Source: Hirudo medicinalis
Taxonomy: Eukaryota; Annelida; Clitellata; Hirudinida; Hirudinidae
Length of the DNA stretch: 50,050 nucleotides
Direction of reading: 5' to 3'
Assembly (NCBI GenBank): GCA_011800805.1
Contig: MPNW01001078.1
Coordinates: forward strand, 11,893 to 61,942
Shown piece after piece: positions 1 through 25,013 of this stretch; positions within the stretch are counted from its first letter, which is position 1, and each line of letters begins with the position of its first letter. The translations under genes and the position numbers were made by a program. Under the pieces are notes generated by a model, which was not told where the DNA came from, did no database searches, and saw nothing but the letters and a program-made list of their open reading frames with translations.

Positions 1-35
1 ATGATGGGAATTAAATTTCACTTTATTTCCTGCAG

Positions 36-422
36 CCCGTTCCTCTTCTTATCCTATCATCACGAATCGCATCTGGAAGACCTTATAAAAATGCTGAAAG
101 GAGTGAAAATCTCCAAGGTGAGTGCTTGCGAAAGTATCACATTGAAATGATTTTATGGTTCTAATGTGATCGTGATTGTTTTATCATTATACAATTAATA
201 ATTTCAATATTTCACCCATAGGCTGCAGAAGATTCGTTATATTATGTCCTGAATACCAAAGGTTATGACATGCGCTATGATTGGGATTTCTGCCCTACCA
301 ATGGGTCTAATATTGCTCTCGATTTTGATGATGAGGAAATTGTTCGATTAAACATGAGTAAAATAAGAGACAATGTCGATGATGATGATGATGATGATGA
401 TGAATGTAGCCCACGGTGTTAA
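36..422 (+). CDS. Two 3' exons of an unrecognised gene, partial at left edge
   Basis: Two blocks join in one frame. Exon 36-117 follows a tttcctgcag acceptor and ends AAG|gtgagt (phase 0). Exon 222 onward follows cacccatag and stays open to TAA at 420-422. The joined product contains HLEDLIKMLKGVKISK followed by AAEDSLYYVLNTKGYDMRYD and then an acidic segment. The last exon runs into a (GAT)n tract that would encode eight Asp before ECSPRC and stop. Alternatively a weak donor at 357 (A|gtaaaa) removes the poly-Asp tail. The start of the gene lies left of the window. I do not recognise the family. The sequence-like, non-repetitive protein and good splice signals support coding, but it is short. 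Confidence 0.35.
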
Positions 423-985
423 AAAAATAACCTATTTCTGATGCTGCTGCTTTTGTTTTTAGTAATAATATTGAAATATTTGGCAAAATAAAATTCATTC
501 ATCGGCCTAAAATGCCACCAGTAAAATTTATTAATTAAAATCTGGAGACTTACAGAGAGCCTTTGTTCAACTTCTAACCTTATATTTTTCAATGTGGTGT
601 TTGCAATGCCTTGAAGAAGCAAATCCTGTAACAAATCCTGAAAATACTGATTCTTACAATCATCGTTACTTTAGCAAGATGGCCTTTATCCGTGGACCAA
701 ACTCTTGCAATCGATTATATTCTCTTAGTCCGATTTAAATGTTCAGAAATTCGACTTAAATGTTACTTAAATGGTATTGCTATTGATGAATGTTGTCGTC
801 CTAAAGGGACGAACTTCCGATATTACGTTATCCTACTCAATATAGTGCCAATTAGTATAGAAAATGTATCAGATTATAATTAGTGCCCGTTTACATTAAT
901 TATGAACGACAGTCACTTGATACTTAGATCTTGTGGAATTGCATGTTTGACACTTCATTGTAAATGAAGTTATTTCCATACTTTT
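423..985. other. AT-rich stretch without a supported gene
   Basis: No feature is supported here. A 70-codon open run lies at 672-883 (+), following a ctttag that could be an acceptor (phase-compatible with a donor at 357). It could be a further exon of the left-edge gene, but the composition gives no clear coding signal. Confidence 0.3.
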
Positions 986-1092
986 GTGATATCTTTTGGC
1001 AATCGCAACCATCTCCGGTGAATGGTGAAATTCCTACTGGATAATGGGGCAGCCGTGGATGCCTCCACAAAGGTCAAATATAAAACACGAAA
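986..1092 (+). pseudogene. Degenerate ankyrin-repeat remnant
   Basis: Plus-strand translation of about 1023-1074 reads MVKFLLDNGAAVDAST, which matches the second helix and loop of the ankyrin consensus (VVKFLLDNGADVNA). The upstream codons (GNRNHLR) resemble the preceding helix, but an in-frame TGA at about 1019-1021 interrupts it, and no splice acceptor lies between. This looks like a single broken repeat left by an old ankyrin gene or duplicated exon. The match is short, so confidence is limited. Confidence 0.35.
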
Positions 1093-1102
1093 CAACGAAT
1101 GA

Positions 1103-1558
1103 TTAGAAATACCAATGAATATGTAAATGAGATGATGATGATGGTGATGGTGATGGTGATGATAACTTATAATTATTATGCATATCATGATAATCGTTGT
1201 AGAATGTTCGGTATTGCGGTTTATTTCTGATTTTCCTGATGTTCTCCACAGGTGTGTTTGGTGAATGACGATTTAATGCTAAATTTATTTGCTTCTTTTC
1301 ATGTGAATTCAGCTTCCATTCTGCTTCCGCAACCAAAACCCACTCAACATTGTCCTGCTGGGGAGGAATCGCATCGACTGGAACCCCATTTGTGGGGTCA
1401 GCAAAGTTTTCATTTACTGCAAAGTCACTCATCTCCTGCGCCTGACGTATCTGAAGAATGTTTTTGTACTCCTTTTGCCTTCTGTGGCACTTGATGGCCT
1501 CCAAAGTGCGATGCTTCGACATTGATATTTTTGCAATCATTTTTAACCAATTCCACTT
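1103..1558 (-). CDS. Open block resembling the pre-RT region of R2/NeSL-type retrotransposons; possible exon of the zinc-finger gene
   Basis: This minus-strand frame stays open for about 150 codons and has protein-like composition until it runs into an ATG/GTG microsatellite at 1129-1163. It contains the string RTLEAIKCHRRQKEYKNIL, which resembles the conserved segment (R-x-EAIKxxRR-x-x-YK) found between the N-terminal zinc fingers and the reverse transcriptase in R2/NeSL-type non-LTR elements. A possible acceptor (ttcacattgaag) at about 1553 would let it follow the phase-0 donor of the zinc-finger exon at 2350. No reverse transcriptase motif follows. It could be an element remnant, or an exon of a retrotransposon-derived host gene. 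Confidence 0.4.
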   Translation of the reverse strand, partial: KWNWLKMIAKISMSKHRTLEAIKCHRRQKEYKNILQIRQAQEMSDFAVNENFADPTNGVPVDAIPPQQDNVEWVLVAEAEWKLNSHEKKQINLALNRHSPNTPVENIRKIRNKPQYRTFYNDYHDMHNNYKLSSPSPSPSSSSHLHIHWYF

Positions 1559-2248
1559 CAATGTGAAATCAATCTACTCCAATGGAGCATGTTTGATTCA
1601 TCTGATGACCACAAACATTTTGAGTAACTTTTTCCAGCACTTTCATTGTGGTATTCAACGGGGTGTTTACTATCACTGCCACTACCACTACTACAACTCG
1701 AGTACATAGTGCATCACGATCCTTCTGCGGATAAAGATCAAAACTACAGATGACAGGACACTGAAGCAGATGGAGAACTCATATGGGAATCTTAACACCA
1801 GCGAAACAACTGGCTATAGTAAAGTTTATTCTCTGGATAAATTATTCAAATTTTCTGATTCTTGAATATGAATTTGTTATATACGTTTTCTAGTTATCAA
1901 AGACAACAATGAGCTTTAATTTTGACATTGGCTTTTGTGACTGAGTTTTAGTACATAACCCAGAAAATTTAACACAAAATTTAAATTGACTACTCAAACA
2001 AGTGAGTGTTCACAAAACTTCCAGCGAATGAACGTCAAAAAATAGTGCGTCAAAAAAAATATTTCCTTTGGAAAATGAATACAAGTTCCGACTTCAAGCA
2101 AACATTAGTCCGGTCGCAGACACTGAGAATTTCATCTAATATGGACGTCCTCCAGATCCAGTTGATCCCATCAACGCGTCTCCATCAGTTCGTCCGCTGG
2201 CGGGTTGAAGGGTCCCCGTGTCAGCCGTGCCTTGGACATTCCTAGCCG

Positions 2249-2801
2249 CTAAGTCCGTGGTTCTTTGATCCGGCAGTTTGCCTCCTGAAATAATGTAAGA
2301 ATCATCCCCTGAAGTTTGTGATTGAAGTGTCTCTCTCCACTATGCTCACCTTTTTTGATTTTCCTTGTTTCTCGCACTTTCCGTTTTCGTGAAATGTTCC
2401 GCATTTGCAAGTTTGGTGATCTTGTGCGATGTGATCTTCTATGTCATATCGCCGTATCCTTCGAAATGCTTGTTTGCCCGACGGACATAACCCGCAAAGC
2501 CACTCGCCATTTTTCACGCTCCCTATTAATATGAACGGCTATCCTAAGTTCTAATTTTATTAACATGAACGGCTATCATAAGTTCTAATCTTATTAATAT
2601 GAACAGCTACCTTAAGTTCTAATATTTAAACAAATTTTAAGTGCAATTTAGAAATAAACAACGTATCTTACGGTGCCCAGATATGAATTCGTGCTGGTTT
2701 GCTTCTCCCAAGGACAGAAACCACTTCCCACATTCAATTTTGCAGCAATAATAAATAGCTCCTTCTTCTTCAACAGTAAGGCATATTATAAATTCCGCCA
2801 T
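2249..2801 (-). CDS. Small spliced zinc-finger gene, probably retrotransposon-derived
   Basis: Exons: 2672-2801 (ATG at 2801, donor C|gtaaga, phase 1), 2350-2522 (acceptor attaatag, ends AAG|gtgagc, phase 0), and possibly 2249-2284 (acceptor tttcag, TAG at 2249), giving about 112 residues. The product starts MAEFIICLTVEEEG. It has a finger-like motif C-x2-C-KWF...NQH...SGH across the first junction, a second C-x2-C...H-x4-H motif (CGLCPSGKQAF, then DIEDHIAQDH) and a Cys/His-rich CKCGTFHENGKC. The GHR/SVKNGEWLC junction is restored only by splicing, which argues for a real gene. The finger style resembles N-terminal fingers of R2/NeSL-type proteins. Exon 3 is uncertain, and the 1103-1558 block may be the true continuation. 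Confidence 0.45.
2526..2625. repeat. 34-bp tandem repeat, 3 copies
   Basis: The core atgaacggctat...aagttctaat recurs at 2531, 2565 and 2599, an exact period of 34 bp with a few substitutions. It lies inside the intron between the first two exons of the zinc-finger gene. Confidence 0.85.
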
Positions 2802-3660
2802 ATTAAGTATCGAAAATTTATTTATTTAATCAAATAAAACTAATTTCGAAGTTTTGGCTCGAATGCGAACTCAAAACCATTAGCGACCACTACGTACTTC
2901 TGGTATGTACTTGTTACCTACTGCCTCACTAGTGGCGGGGAGTCCGCTTTCTCGAAAGGCAATCCCAAATTAGCCCGTTAGTCGTACTTCTACAACTCGC
3001 CTGCTCAGCTGAACGTTCCAAGCCAACTACAAATGGATTTGACGCGATTTCCTTCCAAATTTAATCATTGTTACTGTTGTGTAATTGGGACCTTTGGATT
3101 TGTAACGAATAAGCAGCCAATACACATAGCCATTGTTCGCCAAGTAAAATAACTATGACAAATATTTACCCCTCAATACTCTAAAAGTTCTTTTTCTATC
3201 TGACCAATGTCACAGTGCAAGTAAGTTAATTAGTGAAACGTGAATGTTAGAACTATTCTAGAATAAGTACTTCTGGCAATCTATCCACGCTTACTTGAAA
3301 TGCTGGCAGTGTAGCCCGACCTAAAGCAATCGATTGGTGGTCATTAGAAAATCTCTTGAAAACACATTTTTCGGAAATCATCCGAATCTTACGCGACGAC
3401 ACACCTCAACTGCATTCATTTTCAACTCTAATTCAAATAAACCCGGGTTTTGCCAGGAACAGCTACTATTAGCGAGCGGATAACAATTAATAGAGAAGAG
3501 CCACGAAACAATGGCTCGTTCGTGTTCCAATTCACGGAATTCTCAAAACCAAACCCTCACTAAACTGCTGCTTGTCGCAAACAAATCAACGAACAACTGA
3601 AAATCAAATGATTCGTCACCAAAACCAGAAACGGCGTTCAACCAATGAAGCAAAACCCGA
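2802..3660. other. Spacer between IFT140 3' end and the zinc-finger gene
   Basis: No coding frame is supported. The region must hold the 3' untranslated end of IFT140 (stop at 3661, minus strand) and the 5' untranslated start of the zinc-finger gene (ATG at 2801, same strand). No convincing AATAAA on the minus strand was found close to the IFT140 stop. Confidence 0.5.
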
Positions 3661-17324
<13,664 letters not shown>

Positions 17325-17900
17325 TGTCGGTAAGATTTAATTTCACACCGGAGTTAATGATTAACAGATATGCTCTTAAATCCCATCCGAGTTTATGATA
17401 AAGGAATTTCGGAAAGCACACGTATAAACAACGACCAGATCGTCAAGGCAACCGTGGCACGACTAATAGCCTATTATGTTTTGATGCATGTGTCTTAGGA
17501 ATCTCGATTGCCTATCGAAAATATCATTTCATCTAGAATAAAATTAGTGTTTCCTAAAGGCTCGACGAGCAAGAGAAAATTCAATTCTAAAAATTCGTGT
17601 GTTAATTAAAAAGACAACGATGCGAAGAAGTTCGTAAACGTTAAAGAATTGTAAAGAGTGTTTGGGGGGAAATAAGAACGAAAAGGAGTTAATAATCGCT
17701 GCAAATTGAGTTATTTACTTCGCCCAGTATCGGTCTCATAAAAAATTCAGGTGACTTAATGTTCTGTTCGTATAGTATTCACACGTCTGCTTCGCAACTT
17801 TCGGCCATTTTATTTTATTCCTGCGCAAGACGAGAACAATTAAGAAAACTCCTCTGAAGGGCAAAATAAATTGTATTCGATCGTCAATCTGTTTTCGCCC
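17325..17900. promoter_or_regulatory. Shared 5' region between IFT140 (-) and the ZNF608/609 homologue (+)
   Basis: IFT140 begins at 17324 on the minus strand and the next gene runs on the plus strand, so this interval should contain the IFT140 promoter and may serve both genes. No coding frame is supported. No clear TATA element was seen. Confidence 0.5.
17439..17452 (+). promoter_or_regulatory. Candidate RFX/DAF-19 X-box for IFT140
   Basis: The sequence ATCGTCAAGGCAAC fits the relaxed X-box RYYNYY-N(1-3)-RRNRAC with a 2-nt spacer, and its reverse complement starts with the canonical half-site GTTGCC. It lies 115-128 bp upstream of the IFT140 ATG, the distance typical of X-boxes that activate ciliary genes. 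The motif is degenerate, so chance occurrence is possible. Confidence 0.45.
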
Positions 17901-18151
17901 GTCGAGCATGTTACGCGGTCATCATGTCTGTCGAGTTTTAATTCTCGTCTGCTTTTTCCATCTGAATGGAAGGAGCTCGGAACGATCTTTTGTGCTCGGT
18001 CGTTTCCATTTGATGTCGCATTTGTTACGGTTTTATCGTTTTAGCAGTTGTTCTTGTTGTCGTTTTAAGGGAGCGACGACGATAAAGCATCATCTTTGTC
18101 GAGTTTCCAGTTCGGCGTTCGGCGAAGCTTTCAAAGTCGGTCTTATTAGCG
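17901..18151 (+). other. Possible 5' untranslated exon of the ZNF608/609 homologue
   Basis: A near-consensus splice donor (GCG|gtaagtgac) sits at 18151/18152 on the plus strand, at the end of a stretch that is less AT-rich than its surroundings. The first coding exon at 21008 has a strong acceptor and an in-frame stop before its ATG, so at least one upstream non-coding exon is expected. The 5' limit is unknown. Confidence 0.35.
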
Positions 18152-19668
18152 GTAAGTGACTAATCAATGGCTCCTTCTTTTCTCATTTAATAACGAATTA
18201 ATGGTGGCGTTTCATTTAAATTCGTTTCCATCGAGGACGATCCTTTCGCCTCTTAATTCGCTGCATAATGGCCCCGATTCGTGCGTTCGACTCTTATTTT
18301 TTTATGCGATTAGGTCGCCGAGTCACTCGAAATGGCGAAAGAGGCAATTCATTTGTTCATTTGTTTATCTATTTATGTATTTATATCGTTCCCGCGTTTA
18401 TTTACGCGATGATTTTTATCTGCTCGGTCGGTATTTTCATTGTTCTTCGAAAGCTCTCTGATATAATTGCTTCGCTAGAGAAGTTATTCTCATTCGTGCT
18501 GACTAGTTCGTTCGTAGTCGATAGCAGGTTGCATTCATCTCATCTCGTCGAGGCTCGATTGTAACTTGATTGTAATTAAAAATTAATTAGCCAGGATTCG
18601 ACTAATTGATGTCCTACGTCGACGAATCGGTGAGAAATTCAACAAGTGAGATTTGTCTGAAACGGTTGTTGAATCATTCGACAATTTTTTTTTTATATTT
18701 TACTTTATTTCGTAAGTTTAGATTTTTCAAAAACAAGGTTTCGAGATAAAGAAAAAATGAGTGTGTCCACAATTATTTTCTCGCTTGTCCCGGTGATCGT
18801 TTGAAACGTGTTTGAGAAAATGGAGTTAATTTATGTCGAGACGAAGCTAATAAGTTTTGTTTGAATCACATTCCTAGGAATTTATGTAAATCCTCTTGCA
18901 GGAGAAAAAAGATACTAAAACACTTGAAACGCTCTCGTCTGAAACTGGTTTTTTGTTTTGTTTTTGTAATATGAAATATAAATTATGCAATTTTCAAAGC
19001 ATTATAAACTCTCTGGGTTCGGGTGCTGTATTTCCTTTAATCCTGTTTCATGAATTTTTAAAGGGAGCTGTATTTGTAGGCTATAGAGACTCTGCATTTG
19101 TCGTGTCGATGAGAACATTAATAACCAGTGCACTGCGAGACTACAAAGCATTTTTATTTATAACGAAAAAAGAGGAAAAAATAAAGGAATCCATAAAAAT
19201 TGAGACAAATCGCCTGTTGTTATCACCTCCTTCTTTGGCAGCTTATTGTAAATAACAGTTGTTACCTTCCCCTGTCTCAAATCCTCCTCGTTATCAGCTA
19301 CAAGACGCCACCTCTACAAAAGTCTCTTGGAAAAGATTCTCCCTCCTCCTCTTCTTCTTTTTCTCTCTTTCTTCTTCCATCTCATCTTTCTTAATATCCT
19401 TCTACATTCTGGTCGTGGGATCGTCTCGAGCGAGTTGATGAGTTTATTTTATTAGCGCGAACGTGTCGTTATGTTTTGCTTTTAAGAGCATGTTTCACTT
19501 CAATTATGTTTCCTTTCGCTTATACGTCATGCTCCTTTGTTCCGTAGAGGCCGAGAGGAATTATCTCGGTACACGCTTCTAACAACCCATCTTTAGCGTT
19601 TTATTATTTTCCATAAAACGTCGAATTGCAATTTATGATTCTTTTATTATTATTAATATTATTATTAA

Positions 19669-19699
<31 letters not shown>

Positions 19700-21007
19700 T
19701 AAAAGCAAAAAGAAGGAGAGAGCAAAAAAACAAGTCGCATTACCTCGGTTAAACGGCGCGTTGAGAAACCAGTGCCATTTTTCAATTTCGCACTTGAAAG
19801 GTTTACATGTTCTTCTTCTTCATTCTCGGGAATCCTTGGTTGGCATGATTCCAGTCGGGATTAAAGATCTCGCTCGCAGCGTTGAGCATTGAGTGGCTCA
19901 ATTTTTAAGCATTTCTTTTTACTCTCGGAGATAATCTCGTCTGATTTCATTATTCACTGTCGGCTGCTTAATAAATAAAAAAAAAACTCAAACTAGCTGC
20001 ACGGTATCGGTCTGTCAAAAATAACTGAAACGGAACCGCTCGGCTAAACGAGACTTTCGCGTTCTGTAACGTTGCCTCGCACGGGACCCTGGTCATGGGT
20101 TTTAGACCGTTGGAAGGAACGGCTTTTAATGGTTCTCGAATGGAAATAAAGAACTTTCTCGATGACTTCCTAGGCTGACGAGCACCCGATAGTCAGGCGA
20201 TGGCCATGACTGGAATAGCAAATAATATCTGAGTCCTCTTTCACTGTTATTGATCTTCGTTAAGCCTCCATTCTCTCACAAGCGCCCCTGCTTGGCGCTG
20301 GTGCGAGGTGAATAGGTAAGTTTTGCTTTGACCCTCGCTTATCTGCCCATCCTTATTTCGTCCCGGGCTCGTCTAGGATTGTTAAATTATAGACGGCTAT
20401 AATTGTTTTCGCCTGCCTGCTGAGGTGGCTGTTTGAGGAAGTTGGTTGTCCGTAGTAGATAGATGTAGATGGCAGAGATTTAACTCTTGATTGAAGACGA
20501 TGATGCTTTAAAAACAATTTTTTATGTAAAATACCAACTCCGAGGCTGGTCGGTCGAAAAACGTTGATCCAATCGATTGTTTGAAACGCGAATAATGAAA
20601 GACAAGCGTCAAATGTTTTTTCTCACACAAAGCCTGCTATTTCGTTTCTGGCGATGATGTACGAAGATAAGAGTCGATGATTATGATTATGATGACGACG
20701 ACGACGACGATGATGATGGTGATGCTATGAAGGCCTTAATATGCTTCTGGCGTGTTTCAAGTGAATGTTATTTAAGAGTTATCTCCCCTTTAAGATAGAT
20801 TTCTGAATATTTATGTTTCTCTCTGGATTCTCGTAACGCCGATGTTTTTATAGTTATCGATCTGCTCTCTGAGTGGTGTATGAATTTCGTCTTTTCTTTC
20901 GCTAACGACAGCTTCGATGTGATTTATTGTATCTTTTGTTGTTGCTGTTGTTAATGTTTACTTCAGTGATTGATGAATTTACATTGGTTGTGTTTTTTTT
21001 TTTGCAG
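18152..21007. other. Probable 5' intron of the ZNF608/609 homologue
   Basis: No coding exon was found. The region holds an ATT microsatellite (about 19636-19698) and a GAT/GAC run (about 20680-20722). It ends in a T-rich tract and ttttttttgcag at 21007. Confidence 0.45.
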
Positions 21008-21078
21008 ATCAGATGTCGCATTTGAGATGAAAAGCCATTTGCCCAATTGAAGAACTTTTTTCAGATCTTGGGAGGATT

Positions 21079-24000
21079 ATGAGTTCTGTAGTGACTACGT
21101 CTGAAAATGGGTTGAAGATGAAAATCAAACGAAGGAGCTCCACGGGTAAAGTCATTTCCGACGTCGAAAACATCTCTGGGACACGAGTGACGTCACCCTT
21201 CAAGCAGAAATTTCTACTCGAATCTGACAACAGCGATAAAAGAAAAGCCGAAACAGTGACCGCCAAGCTACCGTCGAAGATCCTGCAGGCCGGAAAAAAC
21301 AAAGGGAAGAACAAGAAGCAATCCAAGCCGTTGAAAGAGAAGAAGATTAAAAAAAGAATCCATCGAGTGGCGAGCGGCGCAAATATCGGCAAATGTTTGT
21401 CTTCCTCTGGCAAGAACTCTCTCGAATGCTTGACGGACGGCAACGTCCTCAGACCGAACGGAACCGATGCTCCCTCGAACAGAGACAGGGGCGATTCCAT
21501 CAGGAAGGACTCGACGACCGCTTCCCCCCTTTCCATGCCCGACACATTCTCCAGGTCGTCCGCTGCCTTCCACATATCTCTGGACCCCAACTCGGCCAAT
21601 AATCCTTCTCCGAAGGCAAGTGAAAAGCAGACGTCGAGCACGGACAAAGTATGTCGAGCCATAATTTCTGCTCTTTGCTTGTTGCTCTATAAATCTGTTG
21701 TACAGGCTAATTGGCACCGTGCATGAATTATGTTGATAGCTAAGGTATTATTAGTAACTTCAGATGTTTTATCTCATCGCACACATAAATCATTTGAGAG
21801 CCTCTTCAAGAGCCATGTGATCTTTATATTCTCTTGTCAGATTTGATGTTTTGAGTGCTCTCGAAGCATACATCAATGGATTCGTTTCGCGACTCCAGAG
21901 GCGCTAAAACTCCAATTGCACAATGTCGACTACAAGATCTGAATAATAACATGGATCCCTTTAAAAATAGGCTCACTGTTACATGTCGACCCACCCGGGA
22001 TGAAACATTCGATTGGACTTCATCTTTATCCTTTCATCTCTTCATTCTTTGGAACTCCATCTTTTTAACGGACTGTTCACGCACGATGTCTGTGTGCAGG
22101 AGAACAAACATCCTGAAAGATGAGATGTACTTCGTGGAACATATTGACGACCAGTGAACTCTGTTATGTCGCCGTCTTTCGTTGGTGTTCCACTCTGACG
22201 TCCAGCGGATTGGAAACGGATGGATCCGAGATCGGCATTCCACGGACATGCCAATGGGTCGTGCTGGTCGGAACGGTTTAACTTGTATGCGGATAAAAAA
22301 TAAGAGTGAAAAGAGTCCATCTCTCTTCCTAATTGGGGCTTCTCGTGTGCGTCTTGATACAGGGAAGTGATTTACAGCAGGCTCTAATGGCCCGACTGCT
22401 TCATTCAAGAATGATGTTTAATTTGATGCCAGCTTTTGTTGTAGTTGTTGCATTGTCTATTTGTGTGTGTGTGTGTGTGCGTGCGTGCGTGCGTGTGTTT
22501 GTATCCTTTCCTTTTGTTGTCGTCGTTGTCGATGTTGTTGTTGCCTTGCAAACCGATGTTGTTGTTATGCATCCGGCTTATTTTCTACACCGGGGAGCTC
22601 ATCTTTGTCAGCCATTTATCTCCGGAGCTTTCATTAAAGATCCATAGGAGGCGTATTATTGAAATTCTTTATGCTCTTTCTCTTTTATTGCCTCCAATCC
22701 CGAATGACTTTGCTAGATTTTTTTTGTCTTCTTGTTTATGTTTTTCTATCTGTTGATGTTCTCCACCTTGTAACGACACCGATAGGGGCGCACAAACCAC
22801 TTGACGTGTACAACTCTTCCCGTGCATTCCAAGAAGCAGGCAGTGGATGGGAACAATTCTCCTTCTTCGTGTTTTTTTTTGTTTTTGTTTTGTTTCAGAC
22901 AACGAAGTTTCTTTTCTGTTTGGTATTTTTTATTTGATCGTGTTTGTTCCTGCTCCAAGAATGACTTGTTGATTTGTTAACATCCGACATTTCAAAAGTT
23001 GATGAGCAGAATTGATGAGCACTCTCGAAGAGCAAACAAGCCGCTCTGTATTGTGCTCCTTGTAGAATGAAGAAGAGACTTGAGAATCTTGCTGGATTTT
23101 TAAATTCGCATCCAGGCTTTCATTTTTTTCAAAATAAAATAACATGTTCTCCTGTCTTTTTTCTAATTTTTCATAAACATTCGAATCTTTGATGTCATAA
23201 ATTTACATTCAGCAAATAGAAATTTGATTCCGACGCTTTCAATCTCTCTCTCGCCAAAAGATTGCACTGCTTTTTTCTGTACCGAAATTCTTTCAAAAGT
23301 ATTTTCGATGCTTCGTGCCTTCGCCGGATGGTATTTCAATATTTTACTTGTTTTTCCTTCCGAAGTGACTGCTGGAAATAGGAGGTCGTAAATATTTTTG
23401 AGCAATCAGTCCGCGGTATTACTACGCCATCCACTTGAATGAAAACATGCACGAATGGAACCCAGGAAGGAAATTAATGTCCTTTTCGGTCCTTCTTGAA
23501 ATTGTTATCTCCTACTTTGCAATGATTATTGTCTGCAATTATTATTATTATTATTCATATTATTATATATAATTATTAGTATTAGTATTACTATCATCAT
23601 TATTCTTCTTATTATTATTGTTGTTGTTGTTGATTACTTTCAACAGACGAAAATAAATTTCTCCAACAAAATTTCTCCACTATTCCAGAGCACCGAGGTG
23701 ACCACGAGGGACGTAGAGACGGAGACGAACCACGTCGGAGTCATCACCGACCCTGATTGTCTTGGACCCTGTGAGCCCGGGACCTCGGTGGTACTGGAAG
23801 GGATAGTCTGGAACGAGTCGAACAACGGTAACAACAACAACATTCGTGTTTTGGTTAACGGCCACGTGTGGATATCGGGAGTTCAAGCATAGGCCTAATG
23901 TTCTAATTAGGAGCAATTATTTGAATTTCATGAGAGAATAATTGCTCTTTATGCTTCCTCCCGATAATTGTCGACCTCCTCGGTTTGATTAAATTTAGAT

Positions 24001-24974
24001 GATTTCCCGCTGACTCTTCGCGCACTACCCTCCCCAGCGGGCACATCTCCCCAGTGATTATGTTCGAACATTTGAGGCGTGAGTCACGGCCTGCCATATT
24101 ATTGATAACAGATTCTCAATTAAGAGCAGGCAGAATTTAAAAAACACAACTCGCACATACATACATACATACATACAGAGCGAGAGAGAGAGAGAGAGAG
24201 AGAGATAGGGACGGGAGGGAGTTGATGGTTACCTCAAGATGAGAGAGGCTATCAAATTGTTTACACAGTCTTAGAGAGAGCAGTCTCGGTGCAATTTGTC
24301 GATGGAGGCAAGCTTATTTTAAAACTTCTTCTAATCTCAGTTACATCGGGTGCAATAAAATAGAGTTATATTGCCACGAAGGGCCTACGCTGGGCGTGTA
24401 CACCGAGGGGCCGTGCGTGCTTGCGTGCGTGTGTGCGTGTTTGCAAAGTGCAGGCGTTCGTGCACATGCATCGGTGAAGTTGTCTCTTAACGTTATGAAT
24501 GCCTGTCCGACTAATGGAAATGGTGATTTAGAGAAGCTGGAAGGAAATTAAAGGTAGTCAGTCTCCATGTTTGACACCTGTATTTCCACTCCAGGTTGCT
24601 TTATGGGGATGTTTTTCGTCGGGGATCTGCTAACCACGGTGCGATGTCTTAAGATTAGGCCGATGATCGCTTGAAGGGATTGAATTGCCTGAGTCCAGAG
24701 AACGCATTTGATGCTTTCTCGAGAAACTGGACTGACTACTGTATGTTCTTGTTGTGGTTGTCCCTGTGTCCTTTGTGCTGACGTGTGTGGATGCTTGCTT
24801 ATGTGCGTATGTGTGAGGGGTGGGGGTGACGTAACTGCCTAGTGGGTGATATTTTTAATTTATAGTTTCATGGAGTCATGGTTGTTTAAGTGATTTCTCC
24901 CTTTAGAATTCCTGTTACTTTGCAATTATTATGATACGCCCTGCTGTTACTAATGCCATTACTATAATAAATTA

Positions 24975-25013
<39 letters not shown>

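Noticed and set aside
21009..21662. 217-codon minus-strand frame opposite the first coding exon of the ZNF608/609 homologue
   Set aside because: It is an antisense shadow of a real coding exon. The plus strand has the family context and matching splice phases.
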